From Labilibaculum sp. K2S (GTDB lineage: Bacteria; Bacteroidota; Bacteroidia; Bacteroidales; Marinifilaceae), in the NCBI RefSeq assembly GCF_030372765.1, contig NZ_JAUCMW010000006.1, positions 1-64,000 on the forward strand: a stretch of 64,000 nt of DNA, in the 5' to 3' direction. Every line of letters starts with the position of its first letter. Position 1 is the first letter of the stretch. Positions 46,501 to 55,119 of this stretch are shown in pieces. The translations under genes and the position numbers were made by a program. The notes under the pieces were generated by a model. The model saw nothing but the letters and a program-made list of their open reading frames with translations, was not told the origin of the DNA and searched no databases.

Positions 46501-47433
46501 ACATACAACACTGTTGGTACATTTGACGTATCATTGGTTGTTAGTGATGCTGAGTTTAATGATACAAAAATTAAAAAAGAATACATTACAGTTATTGATG
46601 CCGATGATTTTGATGATGATTTGCTGTACAATATAGACGCTGAATTTGAGGATCAGTTGACTCAATATATATTTACCGGTAGTAATGATGGCTATATAAC
46701 AGGACAAACAAACTTGAAAATTGATCAGTACGCTGAGAAATTTGAGATGATAAATCCTAATTTAAATGCAGTTATGCAGGTGAAAATTATGCCATCTGTA
46801 TTGCAATCAAATTCTACTGATCCGCATATAATTATTAAAATTTGGAATGGATCCAGTGAACCTACCGATGAAGTTTACTCTAAGGCTGTTCCTTTTTCTG
46901 AATTAGTAACAGGTGAATTTAATGACATAGAATTAGCTTTCCCAGTAGCAGTGAACAAGGATTTTTTTGTTGGATACGAAGTATTATACGAAATGCCCGT
47001 TGATACATTTGCTCTTGCCCACCTGCCCTTCCAAGCAGATGCTGCGTGGGATAATACCGCTTATATGTATTACGATAATGCATGGAAATCATATAACGAA
47101 GTGTTTGGTCAGAATACCTCTCTTGCCATAAAAGCCTTGGTTGGGTTTAGCGATATTGCAACCGGAATTGAAGATAAGTTAAGCTCAAATGAAGTGGATA
47201 AATTAAAGATCTACCCTAACCCACTGGTGTACAAAAGTAATGTGGTCTTCCCTAACAAAACCAATCAGAAGTACCGGTTGGTGGTTGTGGATGCAAGTGG
47301 CCGGGTGGTTCGGATCATTGAAAACATAACAGGAAACAACGTGATTATAAACCGGGAACAATTGAAACCCGGTGTGCATATCATCAACCTTTCGGGCGAG
47401 AAAATATACAAGGGAAAACTATTGGTGAAATAA
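43510..47433 (+). CDS. giant secreted beta-propeller and PKD protein with type IX sorting domain
   Basis: The 1307-residue protein has a signal peptide (to about THAQ) and a basic linker (20-110). The long propeller region (about 120-850) has repeated Asp-box motifs of the S-x-D-x-G-x-x-W type (STDNGASW, STDNGDNW, STDGGTTW), as in sialidases and VPS10/sortilin-like propellers. Two PKD domains follow at about 865-945 and 950-1025 (KWEWTFEGAE, SWNWSFPGGT). A further beta domain comes next, and the end is a type A T9SS tail from about 1230 (LKIYPNPLVYKSNVVFPN ... GKLLVK). It is exported across the outer membrane and probably anchored or released there. No catalytic residues could be assigned, so adhesion or binding is as likely as enzymatic activity. 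Confidence 0.9.
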   Translation: MKSIFTILLALAISFTTHAQNKGLTAKKHSNIGVKDIVITEKTYNELTNRTLNKRKLAKIADKEAGKPKRADDPIARAQYERNILKNPLTGQIPFNIKELEKAYVLSSASGLQSRLKTGGLSYTNSGPRNVGGRTRALAVDMANENTILAGGTTGGMWKSTDNGASWTRTTKLEDHPSVTSIAQDPANTSTWYYTTGELIGSAGTDGARYRGNGLFKSTDNGDNWTSLASTASNTSEIFDAFDYAWNICVDPNNSDVYVATADGIKRSTDGGTTWTDVIASDSYYEDIICTPSGIKYASLSADGTTKGIYRSSTGNLNEWEDITPSGFPASYNRVVLAHAPSNTTNDIVYILGETIGAGFQDHSFWKLTYNSSAASPATWVDRSQNLPEGGEGDTDVNGYDSQGSYNMVIKVAPDNENMVFIGGTNLLRSDDAFAAKASPLSVGKSTDESKTYWIGGYATENNISQYPNHHPDVHALVFKNDHATLLCGHDGGISITNNYKQTDDTFSEPESEGDKSMPVDWEFLNNGYLTTQAYTVAVDNDIRSNKVLLSGFQDNGTWLAETSDSDKDWLAWGSGDGSYCSIFNLGNSLLTSSQSGTTYLEDNVTDEANYYWTRVDPEGATGQLFINPFVEDANNSEILYYAAGQYIWRNSNVFEIPKLQPNEANINWEKLDISKATGTVSAMESSTYPSHILYYGTSAGKVYKIENSHSQWAKKTDITGTNMPSGNVISIDANPLNADEVLVGFSNYGIESIFLTKNGGVNWTAVSGNLEEINGENNGPSVRSVAFMVSPTDTTYYAGTSTGLYSTTKLEGSSTIWTQQAINQIGTSVVSMIKARRDGFFAVATHGNGVFTADDDFSSVAPVALIGMTKDSVQIGESVDFMNRSIGDGFTKWEWTFEGAETTTSADEHPQAIVYKTPGVYPVTLTATNAAGTNTQTIAAAIIVKTVGAKFTASATNVNIGTQITFTDQTIGTPTSWNWSFPGGTPDSSTEQNPVVTYNTVGTFDVSLVVSDAEFNDTKIKKEYITVIDADDFDDDLLYNIDAEFEDQLTQYIFTGSNDGYITGQTNLKIDQYAEKFEMINPNLNAVMQVKIMPSVLQSNSTDPHIIIKIWNGSSEPTDEVYSKAVPFSELVTGEFNDIELAFPVAVNKDFFVGYEVLYEMPVDTFALAHLPFQADAAWDNTAYMYYDNAWKSYNEVFGQNTSLAIKALVGFSDIATGIEDKLSSNEVDKLKIYPNPLVYKSNVVFPNKTNQKYRLVVVDASGRVVRIIENITGNNVIINREQLKPGVHIINLSGEKIYKGKLLVK

Positions 47434-47455
47434 TCACCTTCCCATATACATTTGT

Positions 47456-47484
47456 AAAAGGCTGTCTGATAAGGCAGCCTTTTT
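47456..47484 (+). terminator. terminator after the giant secreted protein
   Basis: AAAGGCTG pairs with CAGCCTTT, followed by T residues, 22 bases after the stop. Confidence 0.8.
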
Positions 47485-47564
47485 CATTAATCCAATTATT
47501 TTTAATCATTTTCCTAATCTATTTATCCTTTTCACTTCTTCTTTTAGTTATTATACATTTCTTC

Positions 47565-47685
47565 TTAAGTATTTTTAGTAATTCATTCTGTTTAATCAAC
47601 AAATCCTTCTTCTTTTTCCTTATTTAAGCATTCAATTTTATGAATGCTTTAAGTATTTTTATTAATTCATTCTGCTTTTTAATCA
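47565..47685 (+). repeat. imperfect direct repeats and hairpin upstream of the HTH gene
   Basis: Two copies of a roughly 35-base sequence beginning TTAAGTATTTTT (A/AT) and containing TTCATTCTG lie at about 47565-47599 and 47649-47685. Between them is a hairpin, GCATTCA...TGAATGC (47628-47647). The surrounding 340-base gap between the secreted protein and the HTH gene is otherwise AT-rich and empty. Confidence 0.55.
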
Positions 47686-47744
47686 ATTTATTCTGTATTT
47701 TAGATAAAAGATTATTTAAAATACATAAACAGTTATCAATTCGA

Positions 47745-47762
47745 TTAGCATTGCAATACTAA
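47745..47762 (+). promoter_or_regulatory. near-palindrome just upstream of the HTH gene (candidate operator)
   Basis: TTAGCATTGCAATACTAA is an 18-base palindrome with one mismatched pair, centred on ATTGCAAT, ending 12 bases before the HTH ATG. Its position suggests a site bound by the gene's own product. Confidence 0.5.
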
Positions 47763-47774
47763 AAAGATCAAAAT

Positions 47775-48146
47775 ATGAATTCGACGAAGAACAATGTTCC
47801 CTTTAGTATCCAGAAAATGATCAAAAATTATCTTAAGGAACAACATATTACGCCTACGCAGTTGGCTCGACGCCTTAGTATGCGGCCCATTTCTGCACAT
47901 CAAATGCTGGAGCGGCCCACAATGCAGGTAGACCGGCTTTGGAGTATATGTTTAGCACTGGATGTAAATATATTTCAGGCTGTAGCAAATGAGCTTGATA
48001 TTGAACATTACCATCCAAAGGTTGACCAACTTAAAAAAGAAATTGAAGCCGGTAATCAGCAGATTAATGCTCTGAGAAAGGAATTGGAACTTCTTACGCA
48101 TGAAAATAATACACTAAAAGAAGTTATTGGTTTGCTGCGAAAATAG
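47775..48146 (+). CDS. helix-turn-helix regulator with C-terminal coiled coil
   Basis: The 123-residue protein has an XRE/Cro-like helix-turn-helix domain (about 10-75; HITPTQLARRLSMRPISAHQMLERPTMQVDRLWSICLALDVNIF) followed by a charged heptad-repeat coiled coil (about 84-122; QLKKEIEAGNQQINALRKELELLTHENNTLKEVIGLL) that should make it a dimer. It has no ligand-binding domain. A palindrome lies directly upstream. It has no operon partner, so its targets are unknown; the trehalose genes that follow are possible ones by position only. Confidence 0.83.
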   Translation: MNSTKNNVPFSIQKMIKNYLKEQHITPTQLARRLSMRPISAHQMLERPTMQVDRLWSICLALDVNIFQAVANELDIEHYHPKVDQLKKEIEAGNQQINALRKELELLTHENNTLKEVIGLLRK

Positions 48147-48313
48147 TTTCATTTCAACATCAAAACTCATCTTACAAAACAGTTTTTTTTTAAATTTATT
48201 CTCTATTCATCCCCTGACACAGTCGATTTTCCAACGGACAGAGGATGACAGGCTAAGATACAAAGCAGGCTTTTAAAATTAAACTGGAAATATTTTAAAT
48301 CTATTTACCCCAT

Positions 48314-48355
48314 AAAAAAACACCAAAGCCATATTGTTTGGCTGTGGTGCTCTTT
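48314..48355 (-). terminator. bidirectional terminator between the HTH and GH15 genes
   Basis: CACCAAAGCCA pairs with TGGCTGTGGTG (one mismatch). An A run lies on the left and a T run on the right, so it can end both the GH15 transcript (minus) and the HTH transcript (plus). Confidence 0.8.
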
Positions 48356-48374
48356 TTAGGAATATTTTGAATAT

Positions 48375-50186
48375 CTAACTACTCAACTGATCCAACAAAC
48401 TATCCTCATCATCAAAAGTAGAATCTGAAAAATTTAATGCTGTTTCGATAATCGCCAAGTGGGAATAGGCTTGTGGAAAATTCCCAAGCATGCGTTTCGA
48501 TACAAAATCGATATCCTCAGCAAACAAACCCAAATGATTTGAATAGGTTAACAATTGATCAAATTTCTGTTTTGCCTCCTTCTTCTTGCCTATTTTATAC
48601 AAACTGTTTATCAACCAGAAAGAACAAATTGTAAAAGCTGATTTTGGTGTTCCAAAATCATCCTTGTTTTTGTACCGATACATTAAACCATCATGCTCCA
48701 ATTCAGCTTGAATGGTTAAAACGGTCGATTTATATTTCTCATCCTTGGCATCGATAAAACCATAACTCTCCATTAACAATACCGAAGCATCCATATCCTC
48801 AGAGCCATAAAATTGCGTAAACGCCTGCTTCTTTTTACTCCAGGCCTTTTTCAGGATATCTTCTTTCACCGAATGTCGAAGAATGGTCCACTTTCCTACA
48901 TAATAATCGCGCTTCAAAAGAGTTGCAATTTTAACCGCCCGGTCGAAAGCTACCCAACACATCACTTTACTAAAGGTGAAATGAAGACTTTTACCACGAA
49001 TTTCCCAAATTCCCCGATCCGGCTTTTTCCAATTCTCCTCTACAACCTTCACAATGCTTCTTACAATGGTCCATAATTCCTCACTATGGTCGAGAGAATT
49101 TTCAAACATTTCAAAATGCTGATGAATCAGATCCACCAAAATTCCATAAATATCATTCTGCTTTTGCTTATAGGCAGCATTTCCAACGCGAACCGGTTTC
49201 GACCCTTCATAACCTGCAAGATGTTCCAACTCATATTCCGAAAGCCTTTTCTCACCATTAATACCATACATGATCTGAATTTTCTCATTCTTCTCAGGAA
49301 TAATATCCATAATAAAATTCAGGTATCGTTTTGCTACATTAAAATGCCCCAGTTGAGTCAAAGTTTTAACAACCATAGAACCATCTCGAATCCAGCAAAA
49401 GCGATAATCCCAATTCCGGACTTCTCCTATGGTTTCTGGTAAAGATGTTGTTAAAGCAGCAAGAACGGCTCCACTTTTCTGATAACTTAATAATTTCAAA
49501 ACCAAAGCACTTCTACCGGCTTCTTCGTTGTATTTAGGCAGTACTTTTGTTTTTTCACTCCAATTCAGCCAATATGTTTTCGTGCGCTGCAATTTTAAAT
49601 AAATTCGGTCAAGTGTTTGATCCAATAACTTCTGGTTGTAACTCACCTGACAAAATTCATCTTTTTCCAATTCAATGACTTCCTGATTCAAAATATCGGA
49701 ATCATTAAAACTCGAATACAAATACAAGGAATCGTAATTTCCTGATGCTGTATAGGATTTTATAAATTTCTCTCTGGACAATTTATTTTTGGTCGTATTT
49801 CGAGCATAATCGAGTTGCGGATTGTATTTAATCCTAAATTTAGGTTTTCCATAAACCAACCGAAAATAACGAATTACATCAGGAGGCATATAGTAATCGT
49901 TTTTCTCTGTTACATATCTGGGCATAAAATCCAATACTTCAAAAACTCCATCAATACACTCAAACCTTGTTTTTAAAATATTTGTATTTTTTCCATATTC
50001 CTGTGTTATGTCAATTGCATTCTCAGGCAAAATCTCAAAACTCCCACCTTTACTCTCATCCAACAACTTAGCAAATGCCGAAGACGAATCGAATTGTGGT
50101 AAACACACCCAATCCAACGACCCCTTTTCTGAAACCAGTGCCGCACTTCTACAATTTCCTATTACCCCGTAATTTAAATTCTTCAT
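48375..50186 (-). CDS. glycoside hydrolase family 15 (trehalase/glucoamylase)
   Basis: The 603-residue cytoplasmic protein starts NYGVIGNCRSAALVSEKGSLDWVCLPQFDSSSAFAKLLDE, the usual N-terminal beta-sandwich, and has an (alpha/alpha)6 barrel from about 220. Catalytic-region motifs are RNWDYRFCWIRDGSM, KPVRVGNAAYKQKQNDIYG, GIWEIRGK followed by FTFSKVMCWVAFDRAVKIA (general acid Glu), and a C-terminal FPQAYSHLAIIETALNF (second Glu/His region). GH15 enzymes of this kind are often trehalases. The gene is divergent from trehalose synthase/phosphatase across 101 bases, which favours trehalose as substrate; glucoamylase activity remains possible. Confidence 0.9.
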   Translation of the reverse strand: MKNLNYGVIGNCRSAALVSEKGSLDWVCLPQFDSSSAFAKLLDESKGGSFEILPENAIDITQEYGKNTNILKTRFECIDGVFEVLDFMPRYVTEKNDYYMPPDVIRYFRLVYGKPKFRIKYNPQLDYARNTTKNKLSREKFIKSYTASGNYDSLYLYSSFNDSDILNQEVIELEKDEFCQVSYNQKLLDQTLDRIYLKLQRTKTYWLNWSEKTKVLPKYNEEAGRSALVLKLLSYQKSGAVLAALTTSLPETIGEVRNWDYRFCWIRDGSMVVKTLTQLGHFNVAKRYLNFIMDIIPEKNEKIQIMYGINGEKRLSEYELEHLAGYEGSKPVRVGNAAYKQKQNDIYGILVDLIHQHFEMFENSLDHSEELWTIVRSIVKVVEENWKKPDRGIWEIRGKSLHFTFSKVMCWVAFDRAVKIATLLKRDYYVGKWTILRHSVKEDILKKAWSKKKQAFTQFYGSEDMDASVLLMESYGFIDAKDEKYKSTVLTIQAELEHDGLMYRYKNKDDFGTPKSAFTICSFWLINSLYKIGKKKEAKQKFDQLLTYSNHLGLFAEDIDFVSKRMLGNFPQAYSHLAIIETALNFSDSTFDDEDSLLDQLSS

Positions 50187-50226
50187 AAAAAAATGCTATT
50201 TTAGAGCTTAATCATAAAAACTCCTC

Positions 50227-50244
50227 GGAAAATAGAGATTTTCC
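50227..50244. promoter_or_regulatory. inverted repeat in the GH15/otsAB divergent region
   Basis: GGAAAAT and ATTTTCC are separated by AGAG, in the middle of the 101-base region between two divergent trehalose genes. It may be a shared operator or a hairpin in the leader. Confidence 0.4.
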
Positions 50245-50287
50245 ATGACTTTAGACTGTTTTTAAACCAAAATTTAAATTTCCTTTT

Positions 50288-52495
50288 ATGAATAGAATTC
50301 ACATTGTCTCCAACAGACTCCCTTTTAGTATTAACGTAGAAAATGACAACATCGAATTAATTCCGAGTGTTGGCGGGCTTGCAACAGGAATGAGGTCGGT
50401 TTACAAAGAATACAATGGAAAATGGATTGGCTGGCCGGGATTACCCAGTGATGATCTTGACGATCAGCTTACTGCAAAAATTGAAGAGGAATTAATTAAA
50501 GAAGATTGTGTATCTGTTCATCTGTCAAAACAAGAAATAGATTTGTACTATGATGGTTTTAGTAACCGGACTATTTGGCCTCTATTTCATTATTTTGCGC
50601 AATACATTGATTACGATCATGAATTATGGGACGCTTTTGTAAGTGTGAATCAAAAATTTGCTAATAAAGCACTGGAAACTATAGAGGAAGGTGACACCAT
50701 TTGGATTCACGACTATCAACTATTACTGGTTCCTGAAATGATAAAATCAAAAAAGCCCGGCGTTACCATTGGTTTTTTTCTTCACATCCCCTTTCCTTCG
50801 TTTGAAGTCTTTCGAATTTTGCCTTGGCGAAAAGAATTGATACAAGGTATGCTGGGTGCTGATCTGATAGGTTTTCATACTTTCGATTATCAAAGACATT
50901 TTTGCAGTTCAGTACGCCGTTTAATGGGTTACGAAATTTCATTCAACCAAATTCACATCGAAGACCGGATTATACTTGTTGATTCCTTTCCAATGGGAAT
51001 TGACTACGATAAATTTAGAGATGCTGCAACTCAAACATTTCAAAAACCACTTCAGGAAAAATCAAAACTTCATCGTGAGCTGGAAAAATATTTTCTGGTT
51101 TCCCCTGAACGAAAGCTGATTCTCTCGATCGATCGCATGGATTACTCGAAAGGAATTCCGAACCGTTTACGGGCTTTCTCAAAATTCCTGGAAAATTATC
51201 CTGAATTTATAGGCAAAGTAACACTGATAATGCTTGCAGTACCATCTCGCGGAACTGTAGATCAATATATCAACCTTAAAAGAGAAGTGGATGAATTGGT
51301 TGGAACTGTAAATGGAAAATTCGGAAGCATTAACTACACACCAGTTTGGTATTTTTACCGTTCGTTACCCTTCGAAAACCTGATCGAATTATACAGCTCA
51401 TGCGATGTTGCTCTGGTAACACCTGTGCGCGATGGAATGAATCTGGTTGCGAAAGAATATGTAGCATCAAGAACAAATAGAACAGGGGTTATCATTTTAA
51501 GTGAGATGGCAGGCGTTGCCAAAGAAATGGGTGAAGCTCTGATTATTAATCCTAACAATATCAATGAAATTGCAAACGCCATAAATCAGGCCTTAATCAT
51601 GCCGCTTGATGAGCAGCGGGAACGGATGATCTTTCTTCAGGACAGGATAAAACGATATGATGTTTTCAAATGGTCCAGTGAGTTTGTAAAATCTTTATCA
51701 AAAGTTGAGAAGATCCAAAACTCCTACTATGCGAAGAAAATCAGTACTAAAATCATGGAAAATCTTACGTCGAAATACCATTCTTCCGAAAAAAGAGCCA
51801 TATTCCTTGATTACGACGGAACGTTAACTGGTTTCAGATCGAACCCGAATGATGCAAAACCGGATGAAGAACTTCATAAAATTCTTTTCAAACTGGAAGA
51901 GGATCCTCGTAATGTAATTACAATTATAAGTGGCAGAGATAGAGATAGTCTGGAGAAATGGTTCGACGGACACAAAATCAATTTAATTGTTGAACATGGT
52001 GTTTGGCTTAGAAAAAATCAAAAAGAGTGGAAAATGCTAAGCAATGCTTCGGATGTATGGAAACCGAATATTCGTCCTACTTTAGAAACCTTTGTTGACC
52101 AAACACCAGGGTCTTTTATCGAAGAAAAAAACTATTCTCTGGTTTGGCATTTCAGAAAAGCAGAACCTGAACAAGGAGAACTTAGAGCTAATGAGCTTAG
52201 AGATGAATTAACCACGATGATCGCCAATCACAACCTCGAAATATTAGAAGGAAATAAAGTTATTGAAGTAAAAAGTGGTGGAATAAACAAGGGGATTGCC
52301 GCTATGCAATTTCTTAAAAACCAAGATTTTGATTTCGTAATGGCCATAGGAGACGACTGGACTGATGAATACATGTTCCGTGAACTTCCGGAATCGGCTC
52401 ATACCATAAAGGTTGGACTTAAAAACACAGCAGCAAAATACAAAGTTGAATCTGTTGCTTCGGTTCGAAAGTTACTCTCAGACTTCATTAATTAG
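50288..52495 (+). CDS. otsAB: bifunctional trehalose-6-phosphate synthase/phosphatase
   Basis: The 735-residue protein carries both steps of trehalose synthesis. The N-terminal GT20 domain (about 1-470) has NRIHIVSNRLPF, SVGGLATGM, WIHDYQLLLVPEM, GFFLHIPFPSFEVFR, SIDRMDYSKGIPNRL and TPVRDGMNLVAKEYVASR, for UDP-glucose plus glucose-6-phosphate. The C-terminal HAD phosphatase (about 500-735) has FLDYDGTLTGF, ISGRDRDSLEKW, VEHGVWLR and AIGDDWTDEYMF. Trehalose serves as an osmolyte or reserve; the GH15 gene next to it probably breaks it down. A strong terminator follows. Confidence 0.96.
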   Translation: MNRIHIVSNRLPFSINVENDNIELIPSVGGLATGMRSVYKEYNGKWIGWPGLPSDDLDDQLTAKIEEELIKEDCVSVHLSKQEIDLYYDGFSNRTIWPLFHYFAQYIDYDHELWDAFVSVNQKFANKALETIEEGDTIWIHDYQLLLVPEMIKSKKPGVTIGFFLHIPFPSFEVFRILPWRKELIQGMLGADLIGFHTFDYQRHFCSSVRRLMGYEISFNQIHIEDRIILVDSFPMGIDYDKFRDAATQTFQKPLQEKSKLHRELEKYFLVSPERKLILSIDRMDYSKGIPNRLRAFSKFLENYPEFIGKVTLIMLAVPSRGTVDQYINLKREVDELVGTVNGKFGSINYTPVWYFYRSLPFENLIELYSSCDVALVTPVRDGMNLVAKEYVASRTNRTGVIILSEMAGVAKEMGEALIINPNNINEIANAINQALIMPLDEQRERMIFLQDRIKRYDVFKWSSEFVKSLSKVEKIQNSYYAKKISTKIMENLTSKYHSSEKRAIFLDYDGTLTGFRSNPNDAKPDEELHKILFKLEEDPRNVITIISGRDRDSLEKWFDGHKINLIVEHGVWLRKNQKEWKMLSNASDVWKPNIRPTLETFVDQTPGSFIEEKNYSLVWHFRKAEPEQGELRANELRDELTTMIANHNLEILEGNKVIEVKSGGINKGIAAMQFLKNQDFDFVMAIGDDWTDEYMFRELPESAHTIKVGLKNTAAKYKVESVASVRKLLSDFIN

Positions 52496-52510
52496 TTAAA
52501 AACTATTAGC

Positions 52511-52540
52511 AGGCGGTAAATTCTCATTTACCGCCTTTTT
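52511..52540 (+). terminator. terminator after otsAB
   Basis: AGGCGGTAAA pairs with TTTACCGCCT across a 6-base loop and runs into T residues. Confidence 0.88.
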
Positions 52541-52616
52541 AGCTTTTCATGAATCTTAAAAGAGCATTATTACATAGAAAATCGACAAATACTATTCCTG
52601 TTCTTTAAAATTCGTA

Positions 52617-52624
52617 TAATTTTG
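52617..52624 (+). promoter_or_regulatory. -7 element of the nadBC promoter
   Basis: TAATTTTG matches TAnnTTTG, 52 bases before the nadB ATG. Confidence 0.5.
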
Positions 52625-52676
52625 CAACGAAATAAAATGAAATTCCCTAATTTCGCACGAACCAAGATTTTTAATA

Positions 52677-54260
52677 ATGCTATACAAACAGTTCGATTAT
52701 TTAGTAATCGGAAGTGGACTGGCTGGTTTATATTCAGCCTACTATGCTTCCCGCTTTGGGAAAGTTGCCATTTTAACAAAATCGAAGATTAACGTTAGCA
52801 ATTCATACTACGCTCAGGGAGGCATTGCTGCTGTCACCGATCCTGAAGATTTCCCTCAATATCATTTAGAAGATACTTTAACCGCAGGTCGTGGTTTGTG
52901 TGACCTTATTCCTGTGGAAATTCTCGTTAACGAAGGACCGGATCGTATTCAGGACATAATCGATTTGGGCATGCAATTCGATAAAGAGAACGGCAAACTG
53001 GCTTTGGGACTTGAAGGAGGACATCACCGAAGGCGGATTCTTCATGCCGGTGGTGATTCAACAGGAAAAGAAATGACTCTTTTTTTGATTAAACAAGTAG
53101 TGAACAATCCCAACATAGAAATATTTGAAAACCATATGGTTTTTGAATTGCTTGTTGAAAATAAAATTTGTGCCGGAGCAAAAAGCTACAACATCACCGA
53201 CAATACCAATCTCCTAATTGAAGCTAAAAATACAATTCTTGCTTCGGGCGGAGCTTCTGCTGTTTATCAAAGAACAACAAACCCGCACACTACGGTTGGC
53301 GATGGAATCAATCTGGCTTATAAGGCCGGTGCCACAGTAGCGGATATGGAATTCATTCAGTTTCATCCCAGTTCGTTTTATTCTAAGGAAGGATATACAT
53401 TTCTGATTAGCGAAGCTGTTCGTGGTGAAGGTGCTCATCTTTTAAATTCAAAAGGAGAACGGTTTATGTCGGCAATTCATCCTTTAGCCGAATTAGCTCC
53501 CCGCGATATCGTTGCCCGATCCATTTTCAATCAGATGAAACAAAGCGGAAGTAATCATGTGATACTTAACCTTAAACATCTGGATGGAGAGAAAATAAAA
53601 AATCGTTTCCCGTCCATTAATAAAAATTGCGAATCATCAGGCATTGATATGACTCAGGAAATTCCGATTGCCCCCGCAGCTCATTATATGGTTGGAGGAA
53701 TTAAAACCGGAATACATGCTGAAACCAATATATCGAGACTGTATGCCTGCGGGGAAATAGCTTCATCAGGAGTTATGGGAGCCAACAGACTTGCTTCAAA
53801 CTCATTGCTTGAATGTTTGGTTTTTGGTAAGAGAGCTGTCGATCATGCCAGAGAAACTACTTTGCTTACCGATCCGTTTCCCTTGAATCAGACCGAGCTG
53901 CAGATTAATGCAGATTTGGAACAATCATTCCTCAATCATTGCAATGAAATTGCAAATGAGATGAATTTGAAGGCAGGAATAGTCCGAAACCATAAAGAAT
54001 TGACGGAAGTTATTTCACTTTTAGAATCAATCGAAAACAGTTTTCCTTTTGAAACTTATGAATATTACAGTGTTCGTTTGCAAAACCTTATAAAAGTATG
54101 TCATCTGCTAACCACTGCCGCATTGGCAAGACAAGAGAGTCGCGGAGGTCATTACAGAGAGGATTTCCCAAAAGAAAGATCAAGATTCCTTACCCACTCT
54201 ATTCAACAAATCAACAAAGAAATTTATTTTGTTCCTGTAGATCATCGATCTCAAGATTAA
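52677..54260 (+). CDS. nadB: L-aspartate oxidase
   Basis: The 527-residue flavoprotein oxidises aspartate to iminoaspartate, the first step of NAD synthesis; fumarate can act as electron acceptor without oxygen. FAD-binding motifs are VIGSGLAGLYSAYYASRFG at the N-terminus, SYYAQGGIAAV, EGGHHRRRILHAGGDSTGKEM and the C-terminal SNSLLECLVFGKRA. The active-site region MEFIQFHPSSFY and AAHYMVGGIKTG match the succinate dehydrogenase/NadB family. nadC follows 10 bases later. The partner quinolinate synthase (nadA) is not in this window. Confidence 0.97.
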   Translation: MLYKQFDYLVIGSGLAGLYSAYYASRFGKVAILTKSKINVSNSYYAQGGIAAVTDPEDFPQYHLEDTLTAGRGLCDLIPVEILVNEGPDRIQDIIDLGMQFDKENGKLALGLEGGHHRRRILHAGGDSTGKEMTLFLIKQVVNNPNIEIFENHMVFELLVENKICAGAKSYNITDNTNLLIEAKNTILASGGASAVYQRTTNPHTTVGDGINLAYKAGATVADMEFIQFHPSSFYSKEGYTFLISEAVRGEGAHLLNSKGERFMSAIHPLAELAPRDIVARSIFNQMKQSGSNHVILNLKHLDGEKIKNRFPSINKNCESSGIDMTQEIPIAPAAHYMVGGIKTGIHAETNISRLYACGEIASSGVMGANRLASNSLLECLVFGKRAVDHARETTLLTDPFPLNQTELQINADLEQSFLNHCNEIANEMNLKAGIVRNHKELTEVISLLESIENSFPFETYEYYSVRLQNLIKVCHLLTTAALARQESRGGHYREDFPKERSRFLTHSIQQINKEIYFVPVDHRSQD

Positions 54261-54270
54261 ATTATCAGAT

Positions 54271-55119
54271 ATGAAAGAATCAGGATTCAACGTTCAGGAA
54301 ATTGAACTCATCATTAATCATGCTTTTCAGGAAGATATAGGAAGTGGCGATATTACCACAAATAATATAGTACCCGAAAATACCTTAGCCACAGCAAGTA
54401 TGACTGCAAAAGCTGATGGAATAGTTGCAGGTATAGACATCGCCGAAATGGTGTTTCGTAAATTGGATGCAAATTTAAAGTGGAATCCCAAAATTAAAGA
54501 TGGGGATCGGGTAAAAAAAGGAGATGTTATTCTTGAAATAAAAGGAACATTCAGGGCTCTTTTAACCGGCGAAAGATTAGCCTTGAATTTACTACAAAGG
54601 ATGTCGGGTATTGCTACCGAAACAGCTAAATATGTTACCGAAGCCAAAGGGACAAAGGTGAAAATACTGGATACAAGAAAAACAGTTCCCGGCTTACGGA
54701 CATTCGACAAATATGCCGTTAAAATGGGCGGAGGAACCAATCATCGCATTGGTTTATATGATATGGTAATGATTAAAGACAATCACATTAAGATTGCCGG
54801 AGGCATTACCACCGCTGTTGAACAGGTTCGTAAAGCCATTCCTTCGGGTATTAAAGTGGAGGTGGAAACAACAAACTTACTTGAAGTTAAAGAAGCTGTT
54901 ACTGCGGGTGCAGATATCATCATGCTCGACAATATGAGTAATAAATTAATGAAAGAGGCTGTTGACTTTATTAATGGCAAAGCTTTGGTAGAAGCATCTG
55001 GAAATATGAATTTGGAAAGGATTGCCGGAGTTGCCAAAACGGGAGTAGACTTTATTTCAATTGGTGCTCTCACCCATTCTGTAATTGCATTAGATATCAG
55101 TCAAAACATTATTCTTTAG
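54271..55119 (+). CDS. nadC: nicotinate-nucleotide pyrophosphorylase (carboxylating)
   Basis: The 282-residue protein converts quinolinate and PRPP to nicotinate mononucleotide. It shows the NadC pattern: EDIGSGDITTNNIVPE, LTGERLALNLLQRMSGIAT, DTRKTVPGLRTFDKYAVKMGGGTNHRIGLYDMVMIKDNHI with substrate-binding Arg, Lys and His, VEVETTNLLEVKEAV, and VDFISIGALTHS. The length is normal. It lies directly after nadB in the same operon. Confidence 0.97.
   Translation: MKESGFNVQEIELIINHAFQEDIGSGDITTNNIVPENTLATASMTAKADGIVAGIDIAEMVFRKLDANLKWNPKIKDGDRVKKGDVILEIKGTFRALLTGERLALNLLQRMSGIATETAKYVTEAKGTKVKILDTRKTVPGLRTFDKYAVKMGGGTNHRIGLYDMVMIKDNHIKIAGGITTAVEQVRKAIPSGIKVEVETTNLLEVKEAVTAGADIIMLDNMSNKLMKEAVDFINGKALVEASGNMNLERIAGVAKTGVDFISIGALTHSVIALDISQNIIL

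Noticed and set aside
47565..47685. Short direct repeats as a CRISPR-like or origin iteron array
   Set aside because: Only two imperfect copies occur, with no replication gene nearby; a regulatory role for the HTH gene is simpler.
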